A stretch of 64,000 nucleotides of DNA from Mangrovimonas spongiae (GCF_003944795.1 NZ_RWBG01000003.1:124001-188000); one strand, 5' to 3'. Numbered from the stretch's first letter, positions 1-9,520 are shown. The notes: generated by a model not told the origin, from the sequence alone. Made by a program: numbers and translations.

Positions 1-755
1 GTTTTTACTACCTCTTCGCCTAATCCAGTTGCAACGCAAGCACCAACTTCATTATCAACATATAAACCAGAGCCTATTATAGGCGAATCTCCTACACGAC
101 CATGCATTTTATAAGCTAGTCCGCTAGTAGTACACGCCCCAGAAATATCACCATTTTTATCAATAGCTAACATACCTATGGTATCGTGGTTTTCTATATT
201 AATAATAGGCTTGTATTCACTTTTTATCTTCCAATCTTCCCAAGCTTTTTTAGAAGCTTCGGTTAAAAGATTTTCTTTTTTAAAGCCTTGCTCGTAGGCA
301 AACTGTTCTGCGCCTTTACCTGCAAGCATAACATGTGGTGTTTTCTCCATAACGTTTCTAGCTACAGAAACAGCGTGTGTGATATTTTCCAGACATACCA
401 CCGAACCACAATTACCATGTTTGTCCATAATACAAGCATCTAAAGTTACGTGGCCATCACGATCTGGTAATCCTCCTTTGCCAACCGAAGTATTATTTAC
501 GTCGGCTTCTTCTACCATACAGCCTTGCTCAACAGCATCTAGAGCCGAGCCACCGTTTTCTAGTATATGCCATGCTTTTGCGGTAGCATTAGGAACATTC
601 CATGTGGCGATAACTAATGGTAGAGATGGTGTTGTACTAACAGTAGTTAGGTGTTTTGTTTTTGAAGTGTTTTTGTCGCATGCTAAGACCGAAGCGCTAA
701 CACTTAAGCCAATACCTGTTAGTGAGGCATTTTTTATAAATTTTCTGCGTTTCAT
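1..755 (-). CDS. N4-(beta-N-acetylglucosaminyl)-L-asparaginase, C-terminus cut by window edge
   Basis: Glycosylasparaginase of the Ntn-hydrolase family, which cleaves the GlcNAc-Asn bond left after N-glycan trimming. The frame is open from an ATG at 755 to base 1, giving about 251 residues; the rest lies outside the window. The start MKRRKFIKNASLTG resembles a twin-arginine signal, followed by a lipobox-like SVLAC, so export as a Tat lipoprotein is likely. The family autocleavage and nucleophile motif is visible as HDTIGMLA, with Thr192 as the expected catalytic residue. Further family motifs are GKGGLPDRDGHVTLDA upstream and TTSGLAYKMHGRVGDSPI downstream. It lies 5 bases downstream of the GH92 mannosidase on the same strand, so the two are probably co-transcribed and work on the same glycans. 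Confidence 0.9.
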   Translation of the reverse strand, partial: MKRRKFIKNASLTGIGLSVSASVLACDKNTSKTKHLTTVSTTPSLPLVIATWNVPNATAKAWHILENGGSALDAVEQGCMVEEADVNNTSVGKGGLPDRDGHVTLDACIMDKHGNCGSVVCLENITHAVSVARNVMEKTPHVMLAGKGAEQFAYEQGFKKENLLTEASKKAWEDWKIKSEYKPIINIENHDTIGMLAIDKNGDISGACTTSGLAYKMHGRVGDSPIIGSGLYVDNEVGACVATGLGEEVVK

Positions 756-760
756 TTACA

Positions 761-3685
761 TTATTTTATAGTGATTTCATCAGCAAATAGCCAACTTCTA
801 CCGTCGTGTTTATGTCCTAAATGCCATGTTGGAAGTTCGCCCAATGTTTTTGCTTTAATTTTTATATAACGTGCTTTATAGCCATTCATGTTGAATGTGG
901 CAGGTTTTATCTGGTTAGTTGTTGCAGGTGTTTTGTTGTTAAACGTTTGTTTAGGAAGACTTTTGTAAAATCTGTTTGGATTGTCTGAAACCCAACATTC
1001 AACTTCTGTTGGGAAGAAAATCCACGACTTTTGATCTTGTAAAAAATTAATACTAATGGTGTTAATTGATTTTACCTTTCCTAAATCAACAATAGCGATT
1101 AAATCTGTGTTGTGATATCCTTGCCAAGTGCCTGTTCTAAAATCGGTTGTGCCAAGGACACCATCGATTAAAGCATTATTGCCACCGCCATTATATTGAT
1201 TAGCATATTGGTTCTCTAGCGTAATAGATAGGTTGGGGTTTATTTTGTTAAATTTAGTAATTATTACAGAACTTTTAATATTGTTTTTTTCAGCATAAAC
1301 AGAAAGCGTAGTTGCTTCTGAAATTGTGAATGGAGAAATATATTTTGTATAATCCGAATGGTTTAATTTGTAAAAAATAGTTGTTTCGTCATCGACATTT
1401 TTTAAAGTAACCTCTGTTTTGTCTTTAAAAGCGATGTTGCCTTTTGCAATAAATGGTGCGGGAGTTATAAGATGCTCGTCTATTTTGGTGATGGGTTCTT
1501 CACCTTGTTGTGTACCCCAAGACGAGGGTTGATTGCTCATTTCAAAAATTAATAGACCTCCATTTATAATATCTGAATGCTTAATGTAGGTTTTATTTAA
1601 AGGTTTCCCGTTTAAAGTGGCAGATTGAATATACTTATTTTCTTTTGAGAGGTTTTTGGCTACAACGGTAAACTGATTTTTGTTCTCCAAGGTTATGGTT
1701 GCTTCGTCAAAAAGTGGCGTTCCAATAATGTATGTATTGCTTGCAGGAGTTACAGGGTAGAATCCTAAAGAAGAAAACACATACCAAGCACTCATTTGTC
1801 CGCAATCTTCATTACCAGAAATCCCATCTGGCGCATTTGTGTAAAGTTCGGTTAGTATTTGATGTACTTTTTCTTGTGTTTTATAAGGCTTGTTAACAAA
1901 ATTATATAAATATGCCATGTGATGACTTGGCTCGTTACCATGAGCATATTGCCCAATTAGCCCTGTAATATCTACTTGATGTCTGCCAGACGTTTTATCT
2001 TCAGCTGTAAAAAGTTTATCTAGATTGGTTTCTAGTTGATGTTTACCACCCAACAGTGTTGTAAAACCAGAGATATCTTGAGGTACATAATAGCTGTATT
2101 GCCACGAGTTGGCTTCGGTGTAATTAAAATTTACTTCATAAGGGTCGAAAGGTGAAAACCAGGTGTTTCTAAATCTACCACGCATAAACTGCGTTTTTGG
2201 GTCAAATACGTTTTTGTAGTTTTGTGCGCGTTGGAGATAAGTTTTATAATCTTTGTTTTTGCCCATAGCTTTGGCCATTTGTGCAATGGTCCAATCGTCA
2301 TAAGCATATTCCAACGTTTTTGAAACGGACTCGCTTTCCTCTTCTACAGGAATAACCCCCAATTCTTTATACGATTTTAGTCCCAATTTATCACGAGTGG
2401 CACTATGCTTCATAGCATTAAATGCTTTTTCGGTATTATAACCTCTAATATTTTTTAAATACGCATCGGCAATAACAGGAACGGCGTGGTAACCAATCAT
2501 GCATCCTGTATAATTAGCACTTAAATCCCAAATAGGCATTATGCCGCCTTCATCGTATTTAGCTAAAAACGTATTGATAAAATCATTAGTTCGGTCTTGC
2601 TCGATTATGGTATATAACGGGTGTGTTGCGCGATACGTGTCCCAGAGTGAAAACACCGTATGATATTCAAATTTTTTCGTTTCGTGAATGTTTAAATCCA
2701 TACCACGATATCGGCCATCAACATCCTGATATAAATTAGGGGCAATCATGGTGTGGTAAAGCGCTGTGTAAAAATTAGTTTTGTAATCATTATTATTACT
2801 TTCAATAATAATCTTGCTTAGTTGTTGCTCCCATGTGTTTTGGGCTTCAGCTTTTATTTCTGAAAACGTTTTGGCACCAATTTCTTCTTCAAGGTTTTTT
2901 TGTGCTCCTATGTTGTCTACTGCCGAGATGGCAATTTTAGTATATAGAGGATTGTTGTCGGGGTTTTTAAAGCGAATAGCAGCCTTTGTGGGATTATTAG
3001 TGGTGTTATAAATGATAGTGTCTATGGCTTCGGAAAACGTCATGTAATAAAATAACCGTTGGTCTGTTGCCCAAGCTTTACTATGTCTGTGTCCTTTAAT
3101 TGTTTTATTGTCTAGTTGTGTTATGTTATGCGATAGTAACATATCGCGATGTTCTAAATCTAAAATCACATATTGATTATCGGAATTAGGAAATTTATAT
3201 TTATGAATCCCGCTTCGTTTGGAGATGGTTAATTCTACATTAATATTGGTAGAATCTAATAATACACTGTAAAAACCAGGTTCGGCTATTTCATTATCAT
3301 GGCTAAAATGAGCACGATATCCTTGTTTGCCATCAGCACCATTATTAAAGGTTGCTTTGTTTGTGGGCATTAATAAAATATCGCCATAATCTGAAACACC
3401 GGTACCACTTAAATGTGTATGCGAAAATCCATAGATATAATTATCGGAATAATGGTAGCCTGAACAGCCGTCCCAACCGTCTAATCTGGTATCTGGACTA
3501 AGTTGCATCATGCCAAAAGGCATTGTCGCTCCAGGGTAGGTGTGTCCATGCCCGCCTGTTCCTATAAATGGATTAACGTAAGAAATTAAGGAAGTGTCTT
3601 TTTTTGCAGCAAGTTGCCCACTAGTAGGGTTAGAACAATTAAGTAGTAGAAGGCTTAAAAAAAGAATTAAAAAAGGGTGTTTCAT
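761..3685 (-). CDS. GH92 family alpha-mannosidase lipoprotein
   Basis: Calcium-dependent exo-alpha-mannosidase of glycoside hydrolase family 92, which removes mannose from the non-reducing ends of N-glycans. The 974-residue protein starts with a lipoprotein signal (lipid-modified Cys17 after LLLLN). The family signature VNPFIGTGGHGHTYPG begins at residue 37, and the catalytic-domain motifs GNEPSHHMAYLYNF and NEDCGQMSAWYVFSSLGFYP are present. The C-terminal part adds a chitobiase-C-like beta-sandwich (about 745-815) and a discoidin-like F5/8 type C domain (about 830-974, GVLGTTDFRTGTWQGY), probably for carbohydrate binding. The gene leads into the glycosylasparaginase gene 5 bases downstream. 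The sugar linkage it prefers cannot be read from the sequence. Confidence 0.95.
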   Translation of the reverse strand: MKHPFLILFLSLLLLNCSNPTSGQLAAKKDTSLISYVNPFIGTGGHGHTYPGATMPFGMMQLSPDTRLDGWDGCSGYHYSDNYIYGFSHTHLSGTGVSDYGDILLMPTNKATFNNGADGKQGYRAHFSHDNEIAEPGFYSVLLDSTNINVELTISKRSGIHKYKFPNSDNQYVILDLEHRDMLLSHNITQLDNKTIKGHRHSKAWATDQRLFYYMTFSEAIDTIIYNTTNNPTKAAIRFKNPDNNPLYTKIAISAVDNIGAQKNLEEEIGAKTFSEIKAEAQNTWEQQLSKIIIESNNNDYKTNFYTALYHTMIAPNLYQDVDGRYRGMDLNIHETKKFEYHTVFSLWDTYRATHPLYTIIEQDRTNDFINTFLAKYDEGGIMPIWDLSANYTGCMIGYHAVPVIADAYLKNIRGYNTEKAFNAMKHSATRDKLGLKSYKELGVIPVEEESESVSKTLEYAYDDWTIAQMAKAMGKNKDYKTYLQRAQNYKNVFDPKTQFMRGRFRNTWFSPFDPYEVNFNYTEANSWQYSYYVPQDISGFTTLLGGKHQLETNLDKLFTAEDKTSGRHQVDITGLIGQYAHGNEPSHHMAYLYNFVNKPYKTQEKVHQILTELYTNAPDGISGNEDCGQMSAWYVFSSLGFYPVTPASNTYIIGTPLFDEATITLENKNQFTVVAKNLSKENKYIQSATLNGKPLNKTYIKHSDIINGGLLIFEMSNQPSSWGTQQGEEPITKIDEHLITPAPFIAKGNIAFKDKTEVTLKNVDDETTIFYKLNHSDYTKYISPFTISEATTLSVYAEKNNIKSSVIITKFNKINPNLSITLENQYANQYNGGGNNALIDGVLGTTDFRTGTWQGYHNTDLIAIVDLGKVKSINTISINFLQDQKSWIFFPTEVECWVSDNPNRFYKSLPKQTFNNKTPATTNQIKPATFNMNGYKARYIKIKAKTLGELPTWHLGHKHDGRSWLFADEITIK

Positions 3686-3707
3686 TTTGTTTTTTATAAA
3701 TACTGGT

Positions 3708-3738
3708 GAAAGATACTAATTCTTAATGTATAGTTAAA
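3708..3738 (-). promoter_or_regulatory. Possible promoter of the GH92 gene
   Basis: Read on the minus strand, TTTA (3738-3735), a 19-base spacer and TATCTTTC (3715-3708) resemble the Bacteroidota TTTG-N19-TAnnTTTG promoter with one mismatch in each box. It lies 22 bases before the start codon. Confidence 0.4.
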
Positions 3739-3774
3739 GCTATTTTGATACAGCTTAAAGAGCTAAAATTCAAT

Positions 3775-3782
3775 TATCTTTG
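3775..3782 (+). promoter_or_regulatory. -7 element before the metallophosphoesterase gene
   Basis: TATCTTTG matches the Bacteroidota -7 box TAnnTTTG and lies 15 bases before the ATG at 3798. No good -33 box is seen at the usual distance. Confidence 0.4.
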
Positions 3783-3797
3783 ATGTAAAATTGTAAT

Positions 3798-5033
3798 ATG
3801 TCACGTTGGGTAATACGGCTAATCATTTTAGCGGTCATTATATTTATAGCTGAAGCTTATGCTTTTCAAGCACTAAAAACCATAACTAGAAGTCGAGTAA
3901 TTAAAGGCGTTTGGTTAGGGGTCTCTGCTTTAGTATATGCTAATTTACTTTATGTTATCTTTTCAACCTCTAGAAGTGTTGGTCAAACCTTGCAATTTCA
4001 ATATGCCGTTGGGTTTATGCTAACCATCTTAATCCCTAAAGCCATTTTAATTCTAGGAATGTTTTCTGAAGACATTTGGCGTTTTGGCGTTAAATTAGTG
4101 AGTTGGTTTACTCCTGGGCAAACACAACCTATTCAAGGTAGGCGTGCATTTATTTCAAAAATAGCGTTAGGCTTAGCAGCCATACCTTTTGCTTCTTTTT
4201 TATATGGAATAGTACAAGGAAGATATAATTATAAGGTGCTTAAATATCAGTTAGCTTTTGATGATTTACCAGATGCTTTTGATGGGTTTACCATAACACA
4301 AATTTCCGATATCCACTCAGGGAGTTTTACCAATGCTAAGAAGATACAATATGGGGTAGATTTAATAAACGAGCAACAATCGGATGTTATATTGTTTACA
4401 GGCGATATTGTAAACAATGTTGCTTCCGAAATGGATGATTGGGTAACTATGTTTAAGGCGTTAAAAGCACCAAAAGGGAAGTACTCTATACTCGGGAACC
4501 ACGATTATGGCGATTATGTTGATTGGGAAACAGAAGACGATAAGGTAGCTAATTTTAGAAAAATTCAGGAATTGCATCCTAAAATAGGATTTGATTTATT
4601 AATGAATGAAAACCGTTATATTGAAAAAGATGGCGAAAAAATTGCTTTAATAGGCGTTGAAAATTGGGGGAAAGGGTTTAACCAAGCTGGCGATTTAAAT
4701 AAGGCCAAAGTTGGTGTTGATAAATCTGATTTTAAAATTTTAATGTCTCACGATCCTTCACATTGGGAAAATCAAGTTAAACAAGACGATTTTCATTATC
4801 ACTTAACTTTAAGCGGCCATACGCATGGTCTTCAAATGGGTATTGAAATTCCTGGATTAATAAAATGGAGCCCTTCAAAATATGTTTACAAGCAATGGGC
4901 TGGTCTTTACGAAGAGTTTGGGCGTTTTATTAATGTAAATAGAGGCTTTGGTTATCATGCCTTTCCTGGTAGAGTAGGTATATGGCCAGAAGTAACCGTT
5001 ATAGAATTGAAAAAAGCCTCAAAAACTACATAA
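3798..5033 (+). CDS. Membrane-anchored metallophosphoesterase
   Basis: Calcineurin-like phosphoesterase of the YkoQ/YaeI type, expected to use two metal ions. The 411-residue protein has three or four hydrophobic segments in its first 140 residues (about 4-22, 36-55, 70-92 and 117-137), then the enzyme domain. The metal-ligand motifs appear in order: QISDIHSG, FTGDIVNN, LGNHDYGDY, MSHDPSHW and SGHTHGLQMG, so the active site looks complete. Related proteins act on membrane lipids such as UDP-diacylglucosamine or on phosphodiesters, but the substrate cannot be assigned here. It is transcribed divergently from the GH92 gene and stands alone. Confidence 0.88.
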   Translation: MSRWVIRLIILAVIIFIAEAYAFQALKTITRSRVIKGVWLGVSALVYANLLYVIFSTSRSVGQTLQFQYAVGFMLTILIPKAILILGMFSEDIWRFGVKLVSWFTPGQTQPIQGRRAFISKIALGLAAIPFASFLYGIVQGRYNYKVLKYQLAFDDLPDAFDGFTITQISDIHSGSFTNAKKIQYGVDLINEQQSDVILFTGDIVNNVASEMDDWVTMFKALKAPKGKYSILGNHDYGDYVDWETEDDKVANFRKIQELHPKIGFDLLMNENRYIEKDGEKIALIGVENWGKGFNQAGDLNKAKVGVDKSDFKILMSHDPSHWENQVKQDDFHYHLTLSGHTHGLQMGIEIPGLIKWSPSKYVYKQWAGLYEEFGRFINVNRGFGYHAFPGRVGIWPEVTVIELKKASKTT

Positions 5034-5135
5034 TTTATGCGCATAAGACTTTTTAATAAGAAAATACTTATCTTTATAATAAATACGTTATGAGCTTACT
5101 ACTGTTGCCCCTTACAACAAAACGATAAAAATATG

Positions 5136-5143
5136 TAGGTTTG
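5136..5143 (+). promoter_or_regulatory. -7 element before the thioredoxin-like gene
   Basis: TAGGTTTG matches TAnnTTTG and lies 32 bases before the ATG at 5176. No convincing -33 box is found 19 to 21 bases upstream. Confidence 0.4.
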
Positions 5144-5175
5144 TACTAACGCATTTAATATTAAACCATAAATGT

Positions 5176-5472
5176 ATGTCTAAATTTGGGGAACTTATAG
5201 ATGTAGACGTTCCTGTTCTACTTGATTTTTTTACAGAATGGAACGAGGAATCAACAGTTATGCATGCTATTTTAAGAGATGTAGCTGCAGCTTTAGGCGA
5301 TAAAGCTAAAGTGATTAAAATAGACGTTGATAAAAATAAAGAACTTGCCGAAGCACTTCGTGTAAAAGGACTACCAACATTAATTATTTATAAAAACGGC
5401 GAAATGAAATGGCGCCATAGCGGCGAGCAAGATGCAAATACACTTATAGAAGTTATGCAAAAATACGTTTAG
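5176..5472 (+). CDS. Thioredoxin-like protein lacking the CxxC active site
   Basis: A 98-residue single-domain thioredoxin fold. The strand before the active site (VLLDFFTEW), the DVDKNKELAEALRVKG segment and the cis-proline loop GLPTLIIYKNGE are intact. The usual WCGPC is replaced by W22-N-E-E-S26, so both redox cysteines are gone and the protein contains no cysteine at all. It therefore cannot be a classical disulfide oxidoreductase and is more likely a binding or chaperone-like protein. I recall close relatives of this cysteine-less type in other Flavobacteriaceae, which argues against recent decay. The stop codon abuts the stop codon of the convergent deacetylase gene, with no base between. 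Confidence 0.85.
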   Translation: MSKFGELIDVDVPVLLDFFTEWNEESTVMHAILRDVAAALGDKAKVIKIDVDKNKELAEALRVKGLPTLIIYKNGEMKWRHSGEQDANTLIEVMQKYV

Positions 5473-6093
5473 TTATTGTAACGATTTAAACTCGTATCCT
5501 TTTTTTGAATAGTACTCCAATACCTTAGGGAGCGCATACTGCATGTTTTTAGACGCTTTAACACTATCATGAAAAACAACAATACTTCCTTTCTTTGTGT
5601 TTTTAATAACGTTGTTTAAACATGTTTCTTTAGTAAGAGATTTATCCCAGTCTACCGAAATTACACTCCACATAATAATTTTAAAGCCTTTTTCTGAAAT
5701 TAAATGTGCTTGTTTTCTGGTAATTCTACCGTAAGGCGGTCTAAATAGCTTTGATGAAATTACTTTAGATGCTGCTATAACATTTTCTACATAATCATTG
5801 GTATTAGTTTTCCAGCCTTTTATATGGTTGTAGGTGTGGTTACCAACAGTATGACCTTGACTAAGTATCTGATTGAAGATTTCGGGATGTTTATCTACAT
5901 TATTTCCTATGCAAAAAAACGTGGCTTTCGCATTATACTTTTGAAGTTGATCCAAGACCCAAGGTGTAATTTTAGGTGTTGGACCATCATCAAAAGTTAG
6001 ATAAATGTGTTTTTTGTTGGTGTTTACATTCCAAACATAGTTTGGGAACACATATTTAACTATGGCTGGAAGTTTAGCAGGAACTCTAGCCAT
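5473..6093 (-). CDS. Polysaccharide deacetylase (NodB homology domain)
   Basis: Carbohydrate esterase family 4 enzyme that removes acetyl groups from N-acetylated sugars such as peptidoglycan or other envelope glycans. All five NodB motifs are present in 206 residues: TFDDGP (Asp35 as base, Asp36 as metal ligand), HTVGNHTYNH (metal ligands His86 and His90), RPPYGR, WSVISVDWD and VVFHDS. No clear signal peptide is seen; the hydrophobic N-terminal stretch is short, so location is uncertain. It starts 5 bases after the DUF2723 gene on the same strand, which suggests a two-gene operon with an envelope role. Confidence 0.92.
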   Translation of the reverse strand: MARVPAKLPAIVKYVFPNYVWNVNTNKKHIYLTFDDGPTPKITPWVLDQLQKYNAKATFFCIGNNVDKHPEIFNQILSQGHTVGNHTYNHIKGWKTNTNDYVENVIAASKVISSKLFRPPYGRITRKQAHLISEKGFKIIMWSVISVDWDKSLTKETCLNNVIKNTKKGSIVVFHDSVKASKNMQYALPKVLEYYSKKGYEFKSLQ

Positions 6094-6098
6094 TAGGG

Positions 6099-9000
6099 TT
6101 ATTCATTTAAATCGATTAACAAACTGTCGCTTTCTAAAACGTCATCTATATCAATATCCTGTTTAGGGCTTTCAGTTTCTTCATCTTCATAAAAATGACT
6201 GAATAGATCTAGGTAATCTGAAAATATGTTGTTTTCTGTTTTAGAAAACGCTTCATCATACTCATCTAAAACATCTAAGATGCCTCTATAGCGTTCAATG
6301 TCGGTTAAAATGTCTTCAAGTAAATTGTACTGATTTTCAATTTTTAGGTTTCCGTAATAGGTCAAGTTTTCTTGATATTTTTCGGCAACTTGTTTAAATA
6401 ACTGTCGGGCTTTTTCTTTGTTGTCTACTTCGTAATAAGCGCCAATGTATGGTTCTAATAACGTGTAGTAGTTAAAATGTTCAACAGGCATATTTTCCAT
6501 AGCAATGTCAGCTACTTCTTCGGCTTTATCAAATTTGTCTTCATTAATAAGCTGTTCAACTAGTCTTGCCAGATTACCGCGATAAGTTATAGCGTTTTTA
6601 CGTGTTTCTGGATCGTGGTAAATATCGTCGTTACCACTATTTCCCCAATCCCAATTAACAACTTTATTATACATTAAATCGCTATCTACGCGTCCCATAT
6701 CAAAAGGGTTGGCTCGGTCTACAGGTGTTTTTATGGGCACTAATTTGTAACACATGCCATCTAGTTGTAGGTAATCTTTCATCCAAATGTAATCCTCATC
6801 TCCAAAAGCGCCACCAGTAAAATAAATTGGTCTTTCCCAGTTATTATTGGCAACAACATCAAGCATTAACAGTCTGTTTTTATAAAGCGCACTTCCTGTA
6901 ATTGTAATGTAAAGACTATCTACAATATTACTCGCATCCTTTTCTTTAACAATACCACTCTTAATAGCATTGTTTTTATTTACAGGAATACTAATGTTTT
7001 CTACAGGGAAATAATTTGAGTTTGTTAATTGTGTTGGATAAAAGCTAGGGTCTTCTCCTTGCTGCTGCAATACGTATTTAAATTTTGTTCTAGGGTTCTC
7101 GCTAGAGACAAAATTTAAAAAGTCTTTAATGTCCATAGTGTCTTTAGACATTAAGCGTTTCATAATATAATCTCTAGTACCATAGCGATATTGGTCGTGA
7201 GTTAATTGAGACGGGATAGGGTCGCTCTCGTAAGCTTTGCGTTTCATTTGGTCGATATACCAATCGGTTTGAAATAAGCTTGTGTTAACTACACGCACAT
7301 CGGTTCTGTAGCCTTCAATTTCTTGAGCGTACCAAAGGGCAAACGTATCATTGTCGCCAATGGTGAATAGGATACCGTTTTCTGCACAAGAATCTAAGTA
7401 TTTTTTGGCCATAGATCTTGCGGTGTATTTCCCAGAGCGGTCATGGTCGTCCCAATTGTTAGCAGCTAAAATTCCAGGAACTAAGATAAGGCAGACCAAA
7501 GTTATCGCTGGTGCAAGCATTTTAGTTTTGATATGTTTTTTTAACATATCGTATAAAGCGTACACGCCAAAACCAATCCATAAAGCAAAAACATAAAAAG
7601 AGCCAACAACCGAATAGTCTCGTTCTCTAGGTTCGAATGGGCGTACATTGGTATATACTTGTATGGCTAAACCAGTAAATAGGAAAAATACAAGCATGAC
7701 CCAAAACAATTTTTTGTCTTTATTAAAAAGGAAAAAGAAACCTATTAACCCAAGAATAAATGGTAAGAAATAATATGTGTTTCGTCCTTTATTGTTTTCT
7801 ACGTCACTTGGTAGATTGTCTTGAGAAAGCCCTAAGTGCCACTCATCTATAAATTTAATGCCGCTTAGCCAGTTACCATGATTATCGTATTTACCTTGTA
7901 TATCATCTTGTCTTCCAACAAAATTCCACATAAAATAACGCCAGTACATATAGCCTAATTGGTATTCTAAAAGATAAGCAACATTACTTCCTAAAGAAGG
8001 TTTTTCAATGTCGATATATTGACTGAATTGTCTTAAAAAACTCATGTAATCTTCATAATCTACCAAACCTTGAGCGACATCGTTTTTAAAACCAAAAACA
8101 GCATTGCGAAGCTCGTTTTCCATTTGGTATTCTGGCTTAAGATTAAAATCTAAATAGCCCGTAAAAAGCATGTAATTTTCTGCATGCTCGGTGCTCCACA
8201 TTCGTGGTAGTATAGAGGCGTGATCGGAATTATAATTTTGTTTAGCATTTTTCCAATCGTTTATAATAACATACTCTCCTTTTTTATAGTCTTTTTCGTA
8301 GTTAGGTTTGTCATCTATATAGGGCTGGTCTTCATCTAAACCAGAAAACTGATCGGTGAATTGGGGTCCGTAAAACAAATAGGTTTTGGGGTATTGTTCT
8401 AGGTTGTAATAAGCTAATAGTTCTCTAGCGTCAGAAGGGTCATTTTCATTAATTACAACATCGGCATTGGCGCGAATAGGGAGCATTAACCAAGTAGAAA
8501 ACCCTATAACTACAAACGTTACACATAATAGAGCTGTATTGAGGTGTTTGTATTGTTTTTCTCTGGTGTATTTTAAGCCAAAATATACAAAAGCGATTAG
8601 TATAAGCCCTGCAATGATGGTCCCTGAATTAAAAGGTAACCCAACGGAGTTTACAAAAAACAATTCCATACTACTAAAAAACCTAAGAATATTAGGGGCT
8701 AAAAGCTTAAAGATAAAAAGTAATATAGCCACAGAAACAACATTGGCTATAATGAAGTTTTTAATAGTGATGGTTTTATAGTTTTTAAAATAATAAATTA
8801 AGCCTATGGCAGGAATAGTTAGCAGTCCCATAAAGTGTACACCAAACGATAATCCAATTAAAAAGGCAATTAAAATAAGCCATTTATTACCTCTGGGTTT
8901 GTCCATATCTTGCTCCCAACGAAGTCCTAAGTAAAATAAAGCAGACATGATTAGTGTGGCCATAGCATACACCTCGGTTTCAACCGAATTAAACCAAAAC

Positions 9001-9416
9001 GAATCGGTAAATGTAAAGGCTAAGCTGCCTACTAGAGCACTTCCTAAAACTGCTACTTTTTTGCCTTGTGAAAACTGGCCATTGTTAAACGTAATTATTT
9101 TTTTTAGTAGGAGTGTAATCGTCCAAAACATAAATAGAATAGTAAAAGCGCTAGCTACAGCACTCATCATATTCATAACTAAACCAATTTTAGTAGGATC
9201 GCCAAAAGCAAAAATGGAGAAAAAAGCGCCAAACATTTGAAATAGTGGCGCGCCAGGTGGGTGTCCAACTTGTAATTTTGAAGAAGTTAAAATGTACTCA
9301 CCAGCATCCCAGTAACTTACTGTAGGTTCAACAGTTAGGCTATATGTTATTAAGGCAATTAAAAAGGAAAACCAACCTAATAGGGTATTCCATTTTTTAA
9401 AGCTAAGGTCTGTCAT
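6099..9416 (-). CDS. DUF2723 multi-pass membrane protein
   Basis: Large membrane protein of the DUF2723 family, related to eukaryotic TMEM260 protein O-mannosyltransferases and to the GT-C glycosyltransferase fold. About a dozen membrane segments fill the N-terminal 620 residues. The luminal loop after the first segment carries the family motif TVEPTVSYWDAGEY (Asp and Glu as in GT-C enzymes) followed by GHPPGAPLFQMFG. The C-terminal 450 residues are soluble, with helical repeat-like sequence near the end. I prefer the ATG at 9416 (MTDLSFKKWNTLLGW), which follows AAAGAGA and fits the family start; an ATG at 9452 would add 12 residues. A glycosyltransferase role is inference, but the adjacent deacetylase fits glycan work. 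Confidence 0.88.
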   Translation of the reverse strand: MTDLSFKKWNTLLGWFSFLIALITYSLTVEPTVSYWDAGEYILTSSKLQVGHPPGAPLFQMFGAFFSIFAFGDPTKIGLVMNMMSAVASAFTILFMFWTITLLLKKIITFNNGQFSQGKKVAVLGSALVGSLAFTFTDSFWFNSVETEVYAMATLIMSALFYLGLRWEQDMDKPRGNKWLILIAFLIGLSFGVHFMGLLTIPAIGLIYYFKNYKTITIKNFIIANVVSVAILLFIFKLLAPNILRFFSSMELFFVNSVGLPFNSGTIIAGLILIAFVYFGLKYTREKQYKHLNTALLCVTFVVIGFSTWLMLPIRANADVVINENDPSDARELLAYYNLEQYPKTYLFYGPQFTDQFSGLDEDQPYIDDKPNYEKDYKKGEYVIINDWKNAKQNYNSDHASILPRMWSTEHAENYMLFTGYLDFNLKPEYQMENELRNAVFGFKNDVAQGLVDYEDYMSFLRQFSQYIDIEKPSLGSNVAYLLEYQLGYMYWRYFMWNFVGRQDDIQGKYDNHGNWLSGIKFIDEWHLGLSQDNLPSDVENNKGRNTYYFLPFILGLIGFFFLFNKDKKLFWVMLVFFLFTGLAIQVYTNVRPFEPRERDYSVVGSFYVFALWIGFGVYALYDMLKKHIKTKMLAPAITLVCLILVPGILAANNWDDHDRSGKYTARSMAKKYLDSCAENGILFTIGDNDTFALWYAQEIEGYRTDVRVVNTSLFQTDWYIDQMKRKAYESDPIPSQLTHDQYRYGTRDYIMKRLMSKDTMDIKDFLNFVSSENPRTKFKYVLQQQGEDPSFYPTQLTNSNYFPVENISIPVNKNNAIKSGIVKEKDASNIVDSLYITITGSALYKNRLLMLDVVANNNWERPIYFTGGAFGDEDYIWMKDYLQLDGMCYKLVPIKTPVDRANPFDMGRVDSDLMYNKVVNWDWGNSGNDDIYHDPETRKNAITYRGNLARLVEQLINEDKFDKAEEVADIAMENMPVEHFNYYTLLEPYIGAYYEVDNKEKARQLFKQVAEKYQENLTYYGNLKIENQYNLLEDILTDIERYRGILDVLDEYDEAFSKTENNIFSDYLDLFSHFYEDEETESPKQDIDIDDVLESDSLLIDLNE

Positions 9417-9520
9417 ATTCTCTTTATTTGATAGATGCAGCGAATTTAACAATAATTATGTAACGAAAACTATATTTAAGGAAACGTTAAGTATTGAACA
9501 TATATTTTATTTAAAAAATG

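Noticed and set aside
379-771. Open frame of 130 codons on the plus strand
   Set aside because: Lies opposite the glycosylasparaginase coding region, whose motifs and Tat-type signal are clear; it has no family features.
5176-5472. Thioredoxin-like gene as a pseudogene
   Set aside because: The frame is intact with a proper start and stop, and the fold residues are kept; only the redox site is changed.
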